Program-made: the position numbers and the translations under genes
Notes under the pieces: model-generated
The model's database searches: none
The model's input: the letters and a program-made list of their open reading frames with translations, nothing else
Told to the model about the DNA's origin: nothing
Assembly (NCBI RefSeq): GCF_000374185.1
Contig: NZ_KB910518.1
Coordinates: 3,918,669-3,982,668 of the forward strand
DNA length: 64,000 nt
Direction: 5' to 3'
Source: Paenibacillus sp. HW567
GTDB taxonomy: Bacteria; Bacillota; Bacilli; Paenibacillales; Paenibacillaceae
In this document: piece by piece, positions 56,569 through 64,000 of the stretch
Layout of the letters: every line of letters starts with the position of its first letter
Numbering within the stretch: position 1 is the first letter of the stretch

Positions 56569-57543
56569 TCACCCTTTTCCTAATTTTTCCCGGCCGTGTG
56601 CCGTATGCCATACTTGTTCATCCGGGCCCTTGGGATAGATGCCATAAAAGTTATTGGCGAACCCTCTTAAATGCGGCGATGCATGGTAGCTGCTGCGAAT
56701 AGCTTCGAAATCCGTAGTTTCGCCAAAGCCTGGAGTCTGGTACAGATCCCGCGCATAGCCCCATAGATTCGGGAAATCCGTCAGCCGGTTGCGGTTCGTG
56801 TTAAAGACGGAGTAATATGCGGCATCGAACCTGGCTAGAGTGGTGTACAGACGCACATCCGAATCCGTAAGGACATCGCCGAACAGGTAGCGGTTGTTCT
56901 CCAAATGGCGCTCCAATTCGTCCAGACGGGCGAAGAGCGCATCATAAGCTGCTTCATAGGCCTGTTGTGAATGCGCGAACCCCGCTTTATACACACCGCT
57001 GTTAATATCCCGGAAAATAACATCATTCAGGTCATCAATCTCAGCCCGCAGCGGCTCTGGGTACAGGTCCGGGGCTCCCTCCTTATGAAACGGCGACCAT
57101 ACCGTCTCCAGGTAATTTGTCAGCCGGAAATAGTCGCTGTTCACGCCTTGCCCGCTGATCACATCCACAATGATTGGGACGGTCGGACGGCCCTTGTAAG
57201 CCGGATCGGCCCGGTCGTAAATCTCCTTGATGTACCGGATGCCGAGCACCGGATCAACACCGCCTTCATCCAGCGAGAATTCCCAGCCGTATTCCGTACG
57301 GAAATGGCTCGCGGTTCCCAGACTGATCACGTTGTCCAGGCCCAGCAGCTTGCGCACGATAACAGCCCGGTGGGCGTATGGGCATGCCGCCATCCACAGC
57401 AGGCGGTAGCGCCCCGCTTCCGGCTTGTGTTCACCCGGGCCATAACCAAAAGGCACGGTGAACAGATTGGCTTGCGGAACAAAGGAACCGTCAGCCCGCA
57501 GCTCATTCGCAAATAACGGATGCTTGCTCCCTGCTATGCTCAT
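56569..57543 (-). CDS. Xi-class GST-like reductase (copy B, CPYA variant)
   Basis: 324 aa, close relative of copy A through the whole length (GYARDLYQTPGFGETTDF, RDINSGVYKAGFAHSQQAYEAAYDALFARLDELE in parts). The active-site motif reads ACPYAHRAVIV rather than CPWAHRA, so Trp is replaced by Tyr. ATG 57543 overlaps the MetE-like gene's stop by ATGA and has AGGAGG seven bases upstream. Confidence 0.88.
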   Translation of the reverse strand: MSIAGSKHPLFANELRADGSFVPQANLFTVPFGYGPGEHKPEAGRYRLLWMAACPYAHRAVIVRKLLGLDNVISLGTASHFRTEYGWEFSLDEGGVDPVLGIRYIKEIYDRADPAYKGRPTVPIIVDVISGQGVNSDYFRLTNYLETVWSPFHKEGAPDLYPEPLRAEIDDLNDVIFRDINSGVYKAGFAHSQQAYEAAYDALFARLDELERHLENNRYLFGDVLTDSDVRLYTTLARFDAAYYSVFNTNRNRLTDFPNLWGYARDLYQTPGFGETTDFEAIRSSYHASPHLRGFANNFYGIYPKGPDEQVWHTAHGREKLGKG

Positions 57544-58703
57544 CTCCACACCTCCTTGGAAAGTTCAACGATATATTTAAGTTTCCGCCACTGCTCTTCC
57601 TCTGTAAGCAGATTCCCTTCTTCTGTAGACGAGAATCCACATTGGGGACTGATTGCCAGTTGCTCCAGCGGCACAAACGCTGATGCCTCTTCGATTCTTT
57701 GGAGAATTTGCCCCCGGTCCTCCAGCTCGCCCGTTTTGGAGGTGAACAGGCCCAGCACCACCCGCGCATCCTTGCGCTGCAGGTGGCGAAGCGGCCTGAA
57801 ATCCCCGGCCCGCTCCGTGTCATATTCCAGAAAGAATCCGTCGATGTTTTCTTTGCCGAGCAGGGTCTCGGCCACCGGCTCATATCCGCCGGAATACGCC
57901 CAGGAGGACTTGAAATTCCCCCGGCAGATATGAGTGGTCACGATCAGGTCAGACGGCTTCTTCTCCAGTGCCTTGTTCACGGTATTGATGGCAAACTGGA
58001 TCATCTCATCTCTTGTGAACTCGCTCAGCGCATTGCGGCCATCCGGCCATAGCTCAACGGCCGCCAGTGAGGCCCAGTGAACATCATCCAACTGCAAGTA
58101 TCGGCAGCCGGCATCATAGAACGCCTGAATCACCTGCTGGTAGGCAAGGCCAATATCATAGGCGAACTCCCTGAAGTCGGGATAAATCTCCTTATTGCGT
58201 ATCTCCTCATGCAGCAGTTCGTGCAGCAACTGGTTAGGACTGGGAATCGTCTGCTTCGCCACAATGCCGTCATATTCATCTGCCACCGATTTCAAAAACC
58301 TGAAATCCTCAATGAATGGATGAGCCGGATCAAAGGATATGCGGCCGGTATTGCGGATATCGTAGGCGGGAACGCTGTTTTTCTCATTCTTGAAGGTGTA
58401 ACGCGCATCTTTTCCTGGCGAGAAGCCCTCAAAGCCGCCGAGATGCTCCAGGAAATCATAATGCCAGTATGCGCGGCGGAACTCACCGTCTGTAACACCC
58501 CGGAGACCTGCCTCAACCTGCTTGTGAACGATAATCCTTATTTCTTCATTCTCAATCTGGCGCAATTGTGTTCTGTCTATAATGCCGTTACTATATCTGC
58601 TTCGGGCGGCACGCAGCCGTTCCGGCCGCAGCAGGCTGCCTACATGGTCAGCCCGAAACGGTGCCGCTTGCTCAAGAGCGGTGTTCGCTTCCTTGATCCC
58701 CAT
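57540..58703 (-). CDS. Cobalamin-independent methionine synthase C-terminal-like protein (YxjH type)
   Basis: 387 aa; only the catalytic MetE half. Zinc-ligand motifs: THICRGN (His and Cys), FFLEYDTER (Glu) and ISPQCGFSS (Cys). ADHVGSLLRPERL at the N-terminus is typical of the YxjG/YxjH family. Moves a methyl group to or from a thiol; the methyl donor in this family is not folate as in MetE and is uncertain here. ATG with AAGGAAG upstream. Second gene of the operon, after the GNAT. Confidence 0.9.
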   Translation of the reverse strand: MGIKEANTALEQAAPFRADHVGSLLRPERLRAARSRYSNGIIDRTQLRQIENEEIRIIVHKQVEAGLRGVTDGEFRRAYWHYDFLEHLGGFEGFSPGKDARYTFKNEKNSVPAYDIRNTGRISFDPAHPFIEDFRFLKSVADEYDGIVAKQTIPSPNQLLHELLHEEIRNKEIYPDFREFAYDIGLAYQQVIQAFYDAGCRYLQLDDVHWASLAAVELWPDGRNALSEFTRDEMIQFAINTVNKALEKKPSDLIVTTHICRGNFKSSWAYSGGYEPVAETLLGKENIDGFFLEYDTERAGDFRPLRHLQRKDARVVLGLFTSKTGELEDRGQILQRIEEASAFVPLEQLAISPQCGFSSTEEGNLLTEEEQWRKLKYIVELSKEVWR

Positions 58704-58748
58704 TTGCCAATCTTCCTTTCTCTCCCTCCCGCCATCCAGCCCGGGGGT

Positions 58749-59171
58749 TTACTCAATAAATCCCATCTCCGCCAACTTGTCCTCTTCCAGATACAGCGCC
58801 AGCCCGGTCTTCATTGTCCGGAATCCCAAGTGCTTGTAGAAGTCTATTTTGTCCGGATGGGTAAAGAGGATAACGTTGCAGTGGCGGACAAAGCTGAGCA
58901 GGTTCTCGATAATCAATCTGCCGATACCCTGTCCGTGATATGCGGGATCAGCAGCAATATTGTAGATCGCCGCCTGCGAGACCCCGTCTGAAATTACCCG
59001 TCCGAACCCGATTAACGTCTGGTTATCATACACGAAGGTTACAGCATAGCTGTTCTCAAAAGCCTGTCTATGGCGTTCGCCCGAAGCTTCCGATAATCCG
59101 AAATGGCGCATAAGCTGGGCCACGCGTGCCCAATCCCGTTCCTGGCAGTCATTATGAATCTTCAGATTCAT
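58749..59171 (-). CDS. GNAT-family N-acetyltransferase, first gene of the operon
   Basis: 140 aa. Acetyl-CoA loop DPAYHGQGIGRLIIENLL (Q/RxxGxG form) and HPDKIDFYKHLGFRTM are visible. ATG 59171 is chosen; GAGGAGG lies 14 bases upstream, closer to a TTG at 59180, so the start is uncertain by three codons. First gene of the leftward set, divergent from the AraC regulator. Could acetylate an amine intermediate or detoxify a product; not testable from sequence. Confidence 0.8.
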   Translation of the reverse strand: MNLKIHNDCQERDWARVAQLMRHFGLSEASGERHRQAFENSYAVTFVYDNQTLIGFGRVISDGVSQAAIYNIAADPAYHGQGIGRLIIENLLSFVRHCNVILFTHPDKIDFYKHLGFRTMKTGLALYLEEDKLAEMGFIE

Positions 59172-59290
59172 GGGGGTAACCAATGCCTCCTCATAATTCC
59201 GAGTAGTCTTATATACTTTTAACAGATTGTAAGGAATATTATCTCGAAAATATAGTAAAAAACAGAACTTCACTAACGAGAACTATCTCC

Positions 59291-59319
59291 TTGACAAAGA
59301 CAAAGAAAGTCGCTTTAAT
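59291..59319 (+). promoter_or_regulatory. Promoter of the AraC-family gene
   Basis: TTGACA (59291-59296), 17 bases, TTTAAT (59314-59319): consensus -35, one or two mismatches in the -10. Confidence 0.7.
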
Positions 59320-59377
59320 CTAATAAATACAATTCCTATATACAAAGTATGATTAAAGACGGCAAGGAGGGACTTCT

Positions 59378-60226
59378 GTGGGTATAACCGATAAACGGGG
59401 ATTGATGTACCGTCCGTTTCAGCCAACGTTTGAGAAGGGGCTGGATACCTACACGGAATGCCAGGCGGCTGTCTCCGGCGCGTTCAACGGAGGTCTGCAG
59501 TTCTATGGATTTTATATGGACAATCTGAATGTAGATAAAATGTTCGTATTGCCTGACGGCTGCATGAACCTCGTAATTTGCTGCTGCCGGAGTCATCCGT
59601 CGGCTAATATATGCGGAAGTCTCTTCAGAGGAAGACAGGGGATCTTCGTACGCCCGGAATGTGAATATTTCGTCATCCGGTTCCTTCCGGGCTATGCTGA
59701 ACATTTCTTCAAATATCCTATCGGTGAATTCAGTGAGCAGGAAATTCCGGTGCAGGAGATTGTGCCCCATGCTGCTGTGTTATTGGAGAGAGTGGCGGAG
59801 AAAGACAGCTTCGCAGAGCGAGTCCGCGCCTTTGAGAGCTTTTACCGGGATTATATCAGTGGAACGCTGGAAATTCACAAGCTGGTCAAATATTTAACCG
59901 AAAAAATCATTGACGGCCGCGGTGCTTCCGGTGTATCTGATTTGTCACAGGACACAGGTTATTCCAGCCGCTATATTTTGAAGGTTTTTGAAAGATATGT
60001 AGGCACATCTCCCAAGCTGTTCAGCCGCATCGTGCGGTTCCAGCATGTTCTGAGCACACTGGAGACCGAGCATTATGAGCGGACGCTGGACCGGATCTTT
60101 GATCTGGGCTACTTCGACCAGAACCATTTTATCAAGGAGTTCAAGGAATTCAGCTTCACTACGCCTAAAAAATATATTCAACAGGCCGGCACGATTCCCG
60201 GCAATCCGCGGCTTCCCTCTCACTGA
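59378..60226 (+). CDS. AraC-family transcription regulator
   Basis: 282 aa. N-terminal sensor (about 1-165) of the DUF6597 type seen in many Bacillus/Paenibacillus regulators (CMNLVICCCRS, VRPECEYFVIRFLPGYAEHFF), C-terminal double HTH (about 175-270; DLSQDTGYSSRYILKVFERYVGTSPKLF in parts, IFDLGYFDQNHFIKEFKEF). GTG 59378 with AAGGAGG six bases upstream. Divergent from the nine-gene operon, whose control region it shares, so it is the likely regulator. Ligand unknown. Confidence 0.9.
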   Translation: MGITDKRGLMYRPFQPTFEKGLDTYTECQAAVSGAFNGGLQFYGFYMDNLNVDKMFVLPDGCMNLVICCCRSHPSANICGSLFRGRQGIFVRPECEYFVIRFLPGYAEHFFKYPIGEFSEQEIPVQEIVPHAAVLLERVAEKDSFAERVRAFESFYRDYISGTLEIHKLVKYLTEKIIDGRGASGVSDLSQDTGYSSRYILKVFERYVGTSPKLFSRIVRFQHVLSTLETEHYERTLDRIFDLGYFDQNHFIKEFKEFSFTTPKKYIQQAGTIPGNPRLPSH

Positions 60227-60258
60227 GCCTGCCTGCGGCCAGCGGCTGACAACACAAA

Positions 60259-60305
60259 CCAGCACATCTCCAGGTTACGGGGACGTGCTGGCTTTTAGCT
60301 TTTTA
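60259..60305 (+). terminator. Terminator of the AraC gene
   Basis: Arms CCAGCAC and GTGCTGG close an interrupted stem, followed by CTTTTAGCTTTTT. Confidence 0.75.
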
Positions 60306-60315
60306 CTTAAGCAAT

Positions 60316-61845
60316 CTATTCCTTAAGCTCGTGTGTCACCGCTGAAGGCTGCGGCACAGCTTGAACCGGATTGGCCGCCGGTATTCCCGCAGAGCCCTTC
60401 GTCAGCCCCTTGATCAGCGCCTCCACATCAATCCCGGAGACGCTCTTCAGCATTTCGGGAGCGGTGGACATGAGCTGGGTCACATAATTGCTGACCCGGG
60501 CCGCGCCTTCACCGTTGCCGGTATCGACAACCGTAAGCTTGTCGATGGAGGCCAGCGGCTCGGCGATGCGTCCGGCGAGATCAGGCAGCATCTTGACGAT
60601 GATGTCGAGCACAGCGGCTTCCCCGAATTTCTGGAAGGCTTCCGCCAGCTTCTCCTTGGCCTCCGCTTCCGCGAGACCGCGCAGCCGGATAACCTCGGAC
60701 TCCGCCTTACCTTTGGCCAGCTCGGCATCTGCCACAGCCTGACCTTCCAGCCGTTTCTGCTCGGATGTGGCTCTCGCCTGCGTTTCGATGCTGTACTGCA
60801 GGGCGTCGGCTTCACGCATTCTCTTGGCCTTGTCAGCCTCTGCCGCCTGCTCTACCGCATAGCGGTCGGCTTCGGCCTTCTTTTTCACCTCAGCGTCATA
60901 CTGCTTCTCGCGTACCTGAATCTCTTTGGCCTGCAGGTCGATTTCGCGTTCCTTGCGGACCAGTTCGACCTTCATCTGCTCTTCAACCACCGTCTGCTTC
61001 GCGCGGGCCTCCTGAATGTGATATGCCTGGTCGGCTTCCGCCTTCGCCATATCCTGATCGCGTTTGAACGCCGCAACCTGAAGCTGATTATCCTTGGACG
61101 CCGCGGCAATATTCGTATCGCGCACAAGCTCTGCCTTCTGCCCTTCCTCTTCGGCAATCGCCTTTTTGATCCGGGCATCCCGCAGCGCTTCGGCTTCGGC
61201 AATTTCCGCATCCCGCTTCACCGTGGCAATCCGCGGTTTCCCGAGCGCTTCCAGATACCCGTGCTTATCGCGCACATCCTTGATCGTAAACGAGACGATC
61301 TGGAGTCCCATTTTCTTCAGATCACGCGCCGCTACCCCCTGGACCTCCTGGGCGAAACGGTCCCGGTTGCGGTACACCTCTTCTACTGTCATCGAGCCGA
61401 GAATCGCCCGCAGATGGCCTTCCAGCACCTCCTGCGCCTCGCTCTTCAGCGCTTCAATCGGCTTGCCCATGAACTGCTCGGCTGCTGTAGCGACATCCTC
61501 AGTGGAGCTGCCCACCTTGATAATCGCCACGCCGTCGGCAATCACCGGCACCCCCTGCTCGGTATAGACCTCCGGGGTCGTCACATCCAGCTTATGGGAG
61601 AGCAGGGACATGAACTCAGCCTTCTGAAAGATCGGCAGAATAAAGGCCCCGCCCCCGCGGACAATTTTGATTTTGCGGCCGGAGCCGTCATCCGAAATAT
61701 GATTGCTGCCCAGGAACGAGCCTGTGACAATCATCCCTTCATCGGGCCCAACCGTCTTATATCTTGCCCAGAACGCTATTCCGAGTACAAAAAGCACCGC
61801 AACCACCACTGCAGGAATAAACAAATATTCTGGCAAACCGTACAT
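60316..61845 (-). CDS. floT: Flotillin (FloT/YuaG-like)
   Basis: 509 aa, usual length. N-terminal hydrophobic hairpin (about 7-27), SPFH/band 7 domain (about 30-190, with VPVIADGVAIIKVG and LEGHLRAILGSM), then a long EA-rich coiled region (about 200-370) and C-terminal KMLPDLAGRIAEPLASID. Scaffolds fluid membrane domains. Stop/start of YuaF and FloT overlap by TAATG, so one operon. Controlled by the sigma-W-like promoter at 62425. Confidence 0.96.
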   Translation of the reverse strand: MYGLPEYLFIPAVVVAVLFVLGIAFWARYKTVGPDEGMIVTGSFLGSNHISDDGSGRKIKIVRGGGAFILPIFQKAEFMSLLSHKLDVTTPEVYTEQGVPVIADGVAIIKVGSSTEDVATAAEQFMGKPIEALKSEAQEVLEGHLRAILGSMTVEEVYRNRDRFAQEVQGVAARDLKKMGLQIVSFTIKDVRDKHGYLEALGKPRIATVKRDAEIAEAEALRDARIKKAIAEEEGQKAELVRDTNIAAASKDNQLQVAAFKRDQDMAKAEADQAYHIQEARAKQTVVEEQMKVELVRKEREIDLQAKEIQVREKQYDAEVKKKAEADRYAVEQAAEADKAKRMREADALQYSIETQARATSEQKRLEGQAVADAELAKGKAESEVIRLRGLAEAEAKEKLAEAFQKFGEAAVLDIIVKMLPDLAGRIAEPLASIDKLTVVDTGNGEGAARVSNYVTQLMSTAPEMLKSVSGIDVEALIKGLTKGSAGIPAANPVQAVPQPSAVTHELKE

Positions 61846-62381
61846 TACGCATCCTCTCCTCTTCGCTGTTCGAATTCAGATACAAGTGCAACACCTTCTT
61901 TTACCTCTACGACTACAACCTTACACCCCGCAGGCAGGGGATGATGATCAAAGCCCGCCGCCGTATGCAGACTGTTGGCCGCACCGAACTTCACCATAAT
62001 CTCTCCGTAGCCCTCTGCCGGAACGGGAACCGTAACCTCCCCTATCTTGCCGGGCAGCTCACTCATGGAGAATCCGCTGGACATCTCACTCCTGTTCATC
62101 GGCTTCACCACTCCCAAATACATGACGACGGCCATAAACGCCGCAGTCAGCAGGGCCAGAGCCAGAATCGGGCCGTTCTCCAGACTGCTGTAGCGGGTCA
62201 GCAGAAGGCCTGCTCCGCCGAATACGGTAATGCCTCCGGCCAGCACGGCGGGACTAATCCAATGAAAGGTAACCACATCAAAAACCCCATGCAGGGCACT
62301 GCCGATCAAATCTCCCACCAGCACGCTGACTACGGCAAAAATGACACCGAGCGCCAAACAGCCCAAATACAGCGTTTGCAT
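61845..62381 (-). CDS. yuaF: YuaF-like NfeD membrane protein
   Basis: 178 aa. Three or four TM segments (about 3-25, 40-60, 70-90) and a C-terminal OB-fold domain of the NfeD type (about 115-178; GKIGEVTVPVPAEGYGEIM). Partner of flotillin in membrane domains. ATG with GGGAGGAG upstream; one base before floT. Confidence 0.93.
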   Translation of the reverse strand: MQTLYLGCLALGVIFAVVSVLVGDLIGSALHGVFDVVTFHWISPAVLAGGITVFGGAGLLLTRYSSLENGPILALALLTAAFMAVVMYLGVVKPMNRSEMSSGFSMSELPGKIGEVTVPVPAEGYGEIMVKFGAANSLHTAAGFDHHPLPAGCKVVVVEVKEGVALVSEFEQRRGEDA

Positions 62382-62424
62382 ATTGTTCTCCTCCCGTCTT
62401 TACTTCCGGACTGTCATAATAGTA

Positions 62425-62453
62425 TAAACGCATGAACCATGTCCTTGGTTTCA
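62425..62453 (-). promoter_or_regulatory. Sigma-W-like ECF promoter of yuaF-floT
   Basis: Minus strand TGAAAC (62453-62448), 17 bases, CGTTTA (62430-62425). In Bacillus subtilis yuaF-floT is a known sigma-W operon, and here the same type of site lies 44 bases before the start codon. Confidence 0.9.
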
Positions 62454-62494
62454 CAAAGTTGGGTTTTTATCTCAATATTATGGAAAAGGGTATT

Positions 62495-62520
62495 AAAAAA
62501 CCGCCCCCGGATGGGAGCGG
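62495..62520 (-). terminator. Terminator after the alcohol dehydrogenase
   Basis: Minus strand CCGCTCCC-ATCC-GGGGGCGG then TTTTTT. Confidence 0.92.
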
Positions 62521-62579
62521 CTCATTGCTGTTGCCTGTTGCCTGTTGCCAGGTACGCAGCGGAATAGCTGTGTGCTGTC

Positions 62580-63743
62580 TTACAATGCCATGTTGTAAAT
62601 CTCCACAACATCTTCCCGGTCCAGCTTGCGGAAATTGCCGAACGGTCCGAAACGCACAGCTTTGTCCGCCATGCTGCCGATCTCGCTGTCGTCGATATCA
62701 TAATCGCCCAGCGTCTTCGGCGCGCCGATGGAATCCCAGAAGCTGCGCAGCGCTTCAATGCCTTCAAGGCCGACCTCTTCATCGGTTCTGCCGGCAGGAT
62801 CAATACCGAACACATTCATTGCAAGCTGGCGGAAGCGGGCAGGGTTCGTAGCGAGGTTATACTTCATCCACTGCGGGAACAGAATTGCCAGTCCGCCGCC
62901 ATGCGGAATATCGTAGACCGCTGAAACGGCATGCTCGATATTGTGGGTAGCCCAATCTCCGGCAAAGCCCATGCTGACCATTCCGTTCAAGGCCATCGTG
63001 CCGCAGTACATAATTGTCTCACGCAGCTCATAGTTGTTCAGATCCTCTATCAGCTTCGGCGCGGTCGCAATGACCGTGCGCAGCAGTGTCTCACAGAATC
63101 CATCCTGCACAAGTGTATTGCCATCGGTATGGAAATAATGCTCCAGCACGTGGGACATGATGTCCACCATGCCATAGACAGTCTGGTCGCGCGGCAGCGA
63201 GAACGTATTTACAGGATCAAGAATGGAGAAGGCAGGATATGCGTGAACACTGCCCCAGCCCATTTTTTCCTTGGTGACTTCATTCGTAATTACAGAGCCG
63301 TTGTTCATTTCCGAGCCTGTAGCAGCCATTGTGAGCACTGTACCCAGCGGTACAGCCCCCTGCGGAGCCGCCTTGCGCTCTACGAAATCCCACATGTCTC
63401 CATCATACTTTGCGCCAACCGCAACTGCCTTGGCACAGTCCAGCACACTTCCTCCGCCTACGGCGAGAATCAGGTCGATATGCTTCTCACGGCACAGCGC
63501 CACACCTTTATGTACGGTAGACAGACGCGGATTCGGTTCTACGCCGGATAGCTCAGTAACAACAGCACCGGCAGTGTTCAGCTCAGCGATTACATTATCG
63601 TACAGGCCGCTGCGTTTGATGCTGCCGCCGCCGTACATCAGCAGTACATTCTTACCGTATTTCGGCACTTCGGTCTGGAGTGCGCTCAGGGTACCTTGTC
63701 CAAAAATCAACTTGGTAGGATTATAAAATTCAAACTTGCGCAT
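62580..63743 (-). CDS. Iron-dependent alcohol dehydrogenase (BdhA/YugJ-like)
   Basis: 387 aa. Fe-ADH fold: [14 protein letters not shown] (NAD(P) loop), [14 protein letters not shown], metal ligands in [13 protein letters not shown] (Asp and His) and [19 protein letters not shown] (His). Reduces butyraldehyde or other aldehydes with NAD(P)H. ATG 63743 with GGAGG eight bases upstream; 63779 lacks a site. Stands alone with its own promoter and terminator. Confidence 0.94.
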   Translation of the reverse strand: MRKFEFYNPTKLIFGQGTLSALQTEVPKYGKNVLLMYGGGSIKRSGLYDNVIAELNTAGAVVTELSGVEPNPRLSTVHKGVALCREKHIDLILAVGGGSVLDCAKAVAVGAKYDGDMWDFVERKAAPQGAVPLGTVLTMAATGSEMNNGSVITNEVTKEKMGWGSVHAYPAFSILDPVNTFSLPRDQTVYGMVDIMSHVLEHYFHTDGNTLVQDGFCETLLRTVIATAPKLIEDLNNYELRETIMYCGTMALNGMVSMGFAGDWATHNIEHAVSAVYDIPHGGGLAILFPQWMKYNLATNPARFRQLAMNVFGIDPAGRTDEEVGLEGIEALRSFWDSIGAPKTLGDYDIDDSEIGSMADKAVRFGPFGNFRKLDREDVVEIYNMAL

Positions 63744-63785
63744 ATTGTTGGCCTCCATTAGTTCAAGAGTGTGGTGCAATATTAT

Positions 63786-63814
63786 ATTATAAACCTCCGG
63801 TAACCCTCATTCAA
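63786..63814 (-). promoter_or_regulatory. Promoter of the alcohol dehydrogenase
   Basis: Minus strand TTGAAT (63814-63809), 17 bases, TATAAT (63791-63786). Confidence 0.75.
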
Positions 63815-63891
63815 ATCGTAGGGGGTAAAGGCCAGGGCTATCGCTTACGAAATGAACTAAAAACAGGGAAAACCGTAAGTAGGCTGGTGCA

Positions 63892-64000
63892 ATCTGAAAT
63901 AACGGCAGAAATGCCGTTGTTGGAGCGTGATTGGACGGTTCGATCTGAAATAACGGCAGAAATGCCGTTGTTGGAGCGTGATTGGACAGTTCGATCTGAA
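63892..64000. repeat. 51-bp hairpin-repeat array, cut by the window edge
   Basis: Units begin ATCTGAAAT at 63892, 63943 and 63994, exact 51-base period with one base changed (GGACGGTT/GGACAGTT). Each holds AACGGCA-GAAA-TGCCGTT then GTT, the same palindrome arms as the array at 3742, and a shared GGTTCG-like linker piece. The array runs beyond base 64000. Confidence 0.9.

Noticed and set aside
58704..59377. SAM (S-box) or CymR site before the MetE-like operon
   Set aside because: I could not find the S-box core or a clear CymR consensus; only a loose ATAATTCC/GGAATATTAT pair at 59193-59242.
60361..61944. Plus-strand 527-codon frame
   Set aside because: Antisense to flotillin; no ribosome site or domain.

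Overview
The window looks like chromosomal DNA of an endospore-forming, low-to-mid G+C Firmicute, most likely Paenibacillus. Evidence: strong AGGAGG-type ribosome sites; many GTG/TTG starts; a Spo0E-family protein and two CotF-like coat proteins; a pheS-pheT-zapA-mutS2-DUF350 gene order that recalls the Bacillus locus; a glcT-ptsG-ptsH-ptsI locus with an RNA antiterminator target; and a yuaF-floT pair behind a sigma-W-like promoter. I see no rRNA, tRNA, prophage, IS transposase or CRISPR array.

Layout. 1-1945: secreted LamG/Ig-like protein, cut by the window edge, with a candidate catabolite (cre) site. 2317-5691: leftward run of 5'-3' exonuclease, ArsC-like protein, RluA-type pseudouridine synthase and PduO-type corrinoid adenosyltransferase, interrupted by a six-copy array of about 51-bp hairpin repeats. 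5874-11659: GNAT, chemoreceptor, Spo0E-like protein, Lrp/AsnC plus aminotransferase pair, two coat proteins. 11825-18981: FAD oxidoreductase, a fumarate-reductase-like FAD lipoprotein, a small membrane-anchored protein, and a CitA/DcuS-type two-component system with an MFS transporter. 19056-31365: zinc-ribbon protein, DUF350, MutS2, holin-like protein, diguanylate cyclase, a ZapA domain fused to a very long coiled coil, then PheT and PheS behind a phenylalanine T-box. 31592-39770: a secreted protein with five beta-rich repeats followed by a MacA/MacB-type (YknXYZ-like) exporter, then a membrane PAS-GGDEF protein. 39857-47906: type I pullulanase, PtsI, HPr, PtsG and GlcT. 48057-50376: ABC exporter with a sigma-W-like promoter. 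50554-59171: a tight nine-gene leftward operon divergent from an AraC regulator. 60316-63743: FloT-YuaF and a butanol-dehydrogenase-like enzyme. The window ends inside a second 51-bp hairpin-repeat array.

How parts work together. The PTS genes take up glucose and GlcT senses it through the ptsG leader; cre-like sites before the LamG protein and the pullulanase tie polymer use to the same carbon signal. Near-identical ECF-type promoters before the 50376 ABC transporter and yuaF-floT suggest a shared envelope-stress regulon.

Best candidate for something undescribed: the nine-gene operon at 50554-59171. It joins a sulfonate-type ABC importer, two tandem xi-class glutathione-transferase-like reductases (in a phylum that mostly lacks glutathione), a zinc methyltransferase of the MetE C-terminal/YxjH type, a GldA-like dehydrogenase, a PLP aminotransferase and a GNAT. 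Its substrate is unknown; an organosulfur compound is my inference. Other unusual items are the ZapA-coiled-coil fusion, the coding minisatellite in RluA, the two 51-bp hairpin arrays, and the repeat protein paired with a MacAB-type exporter.
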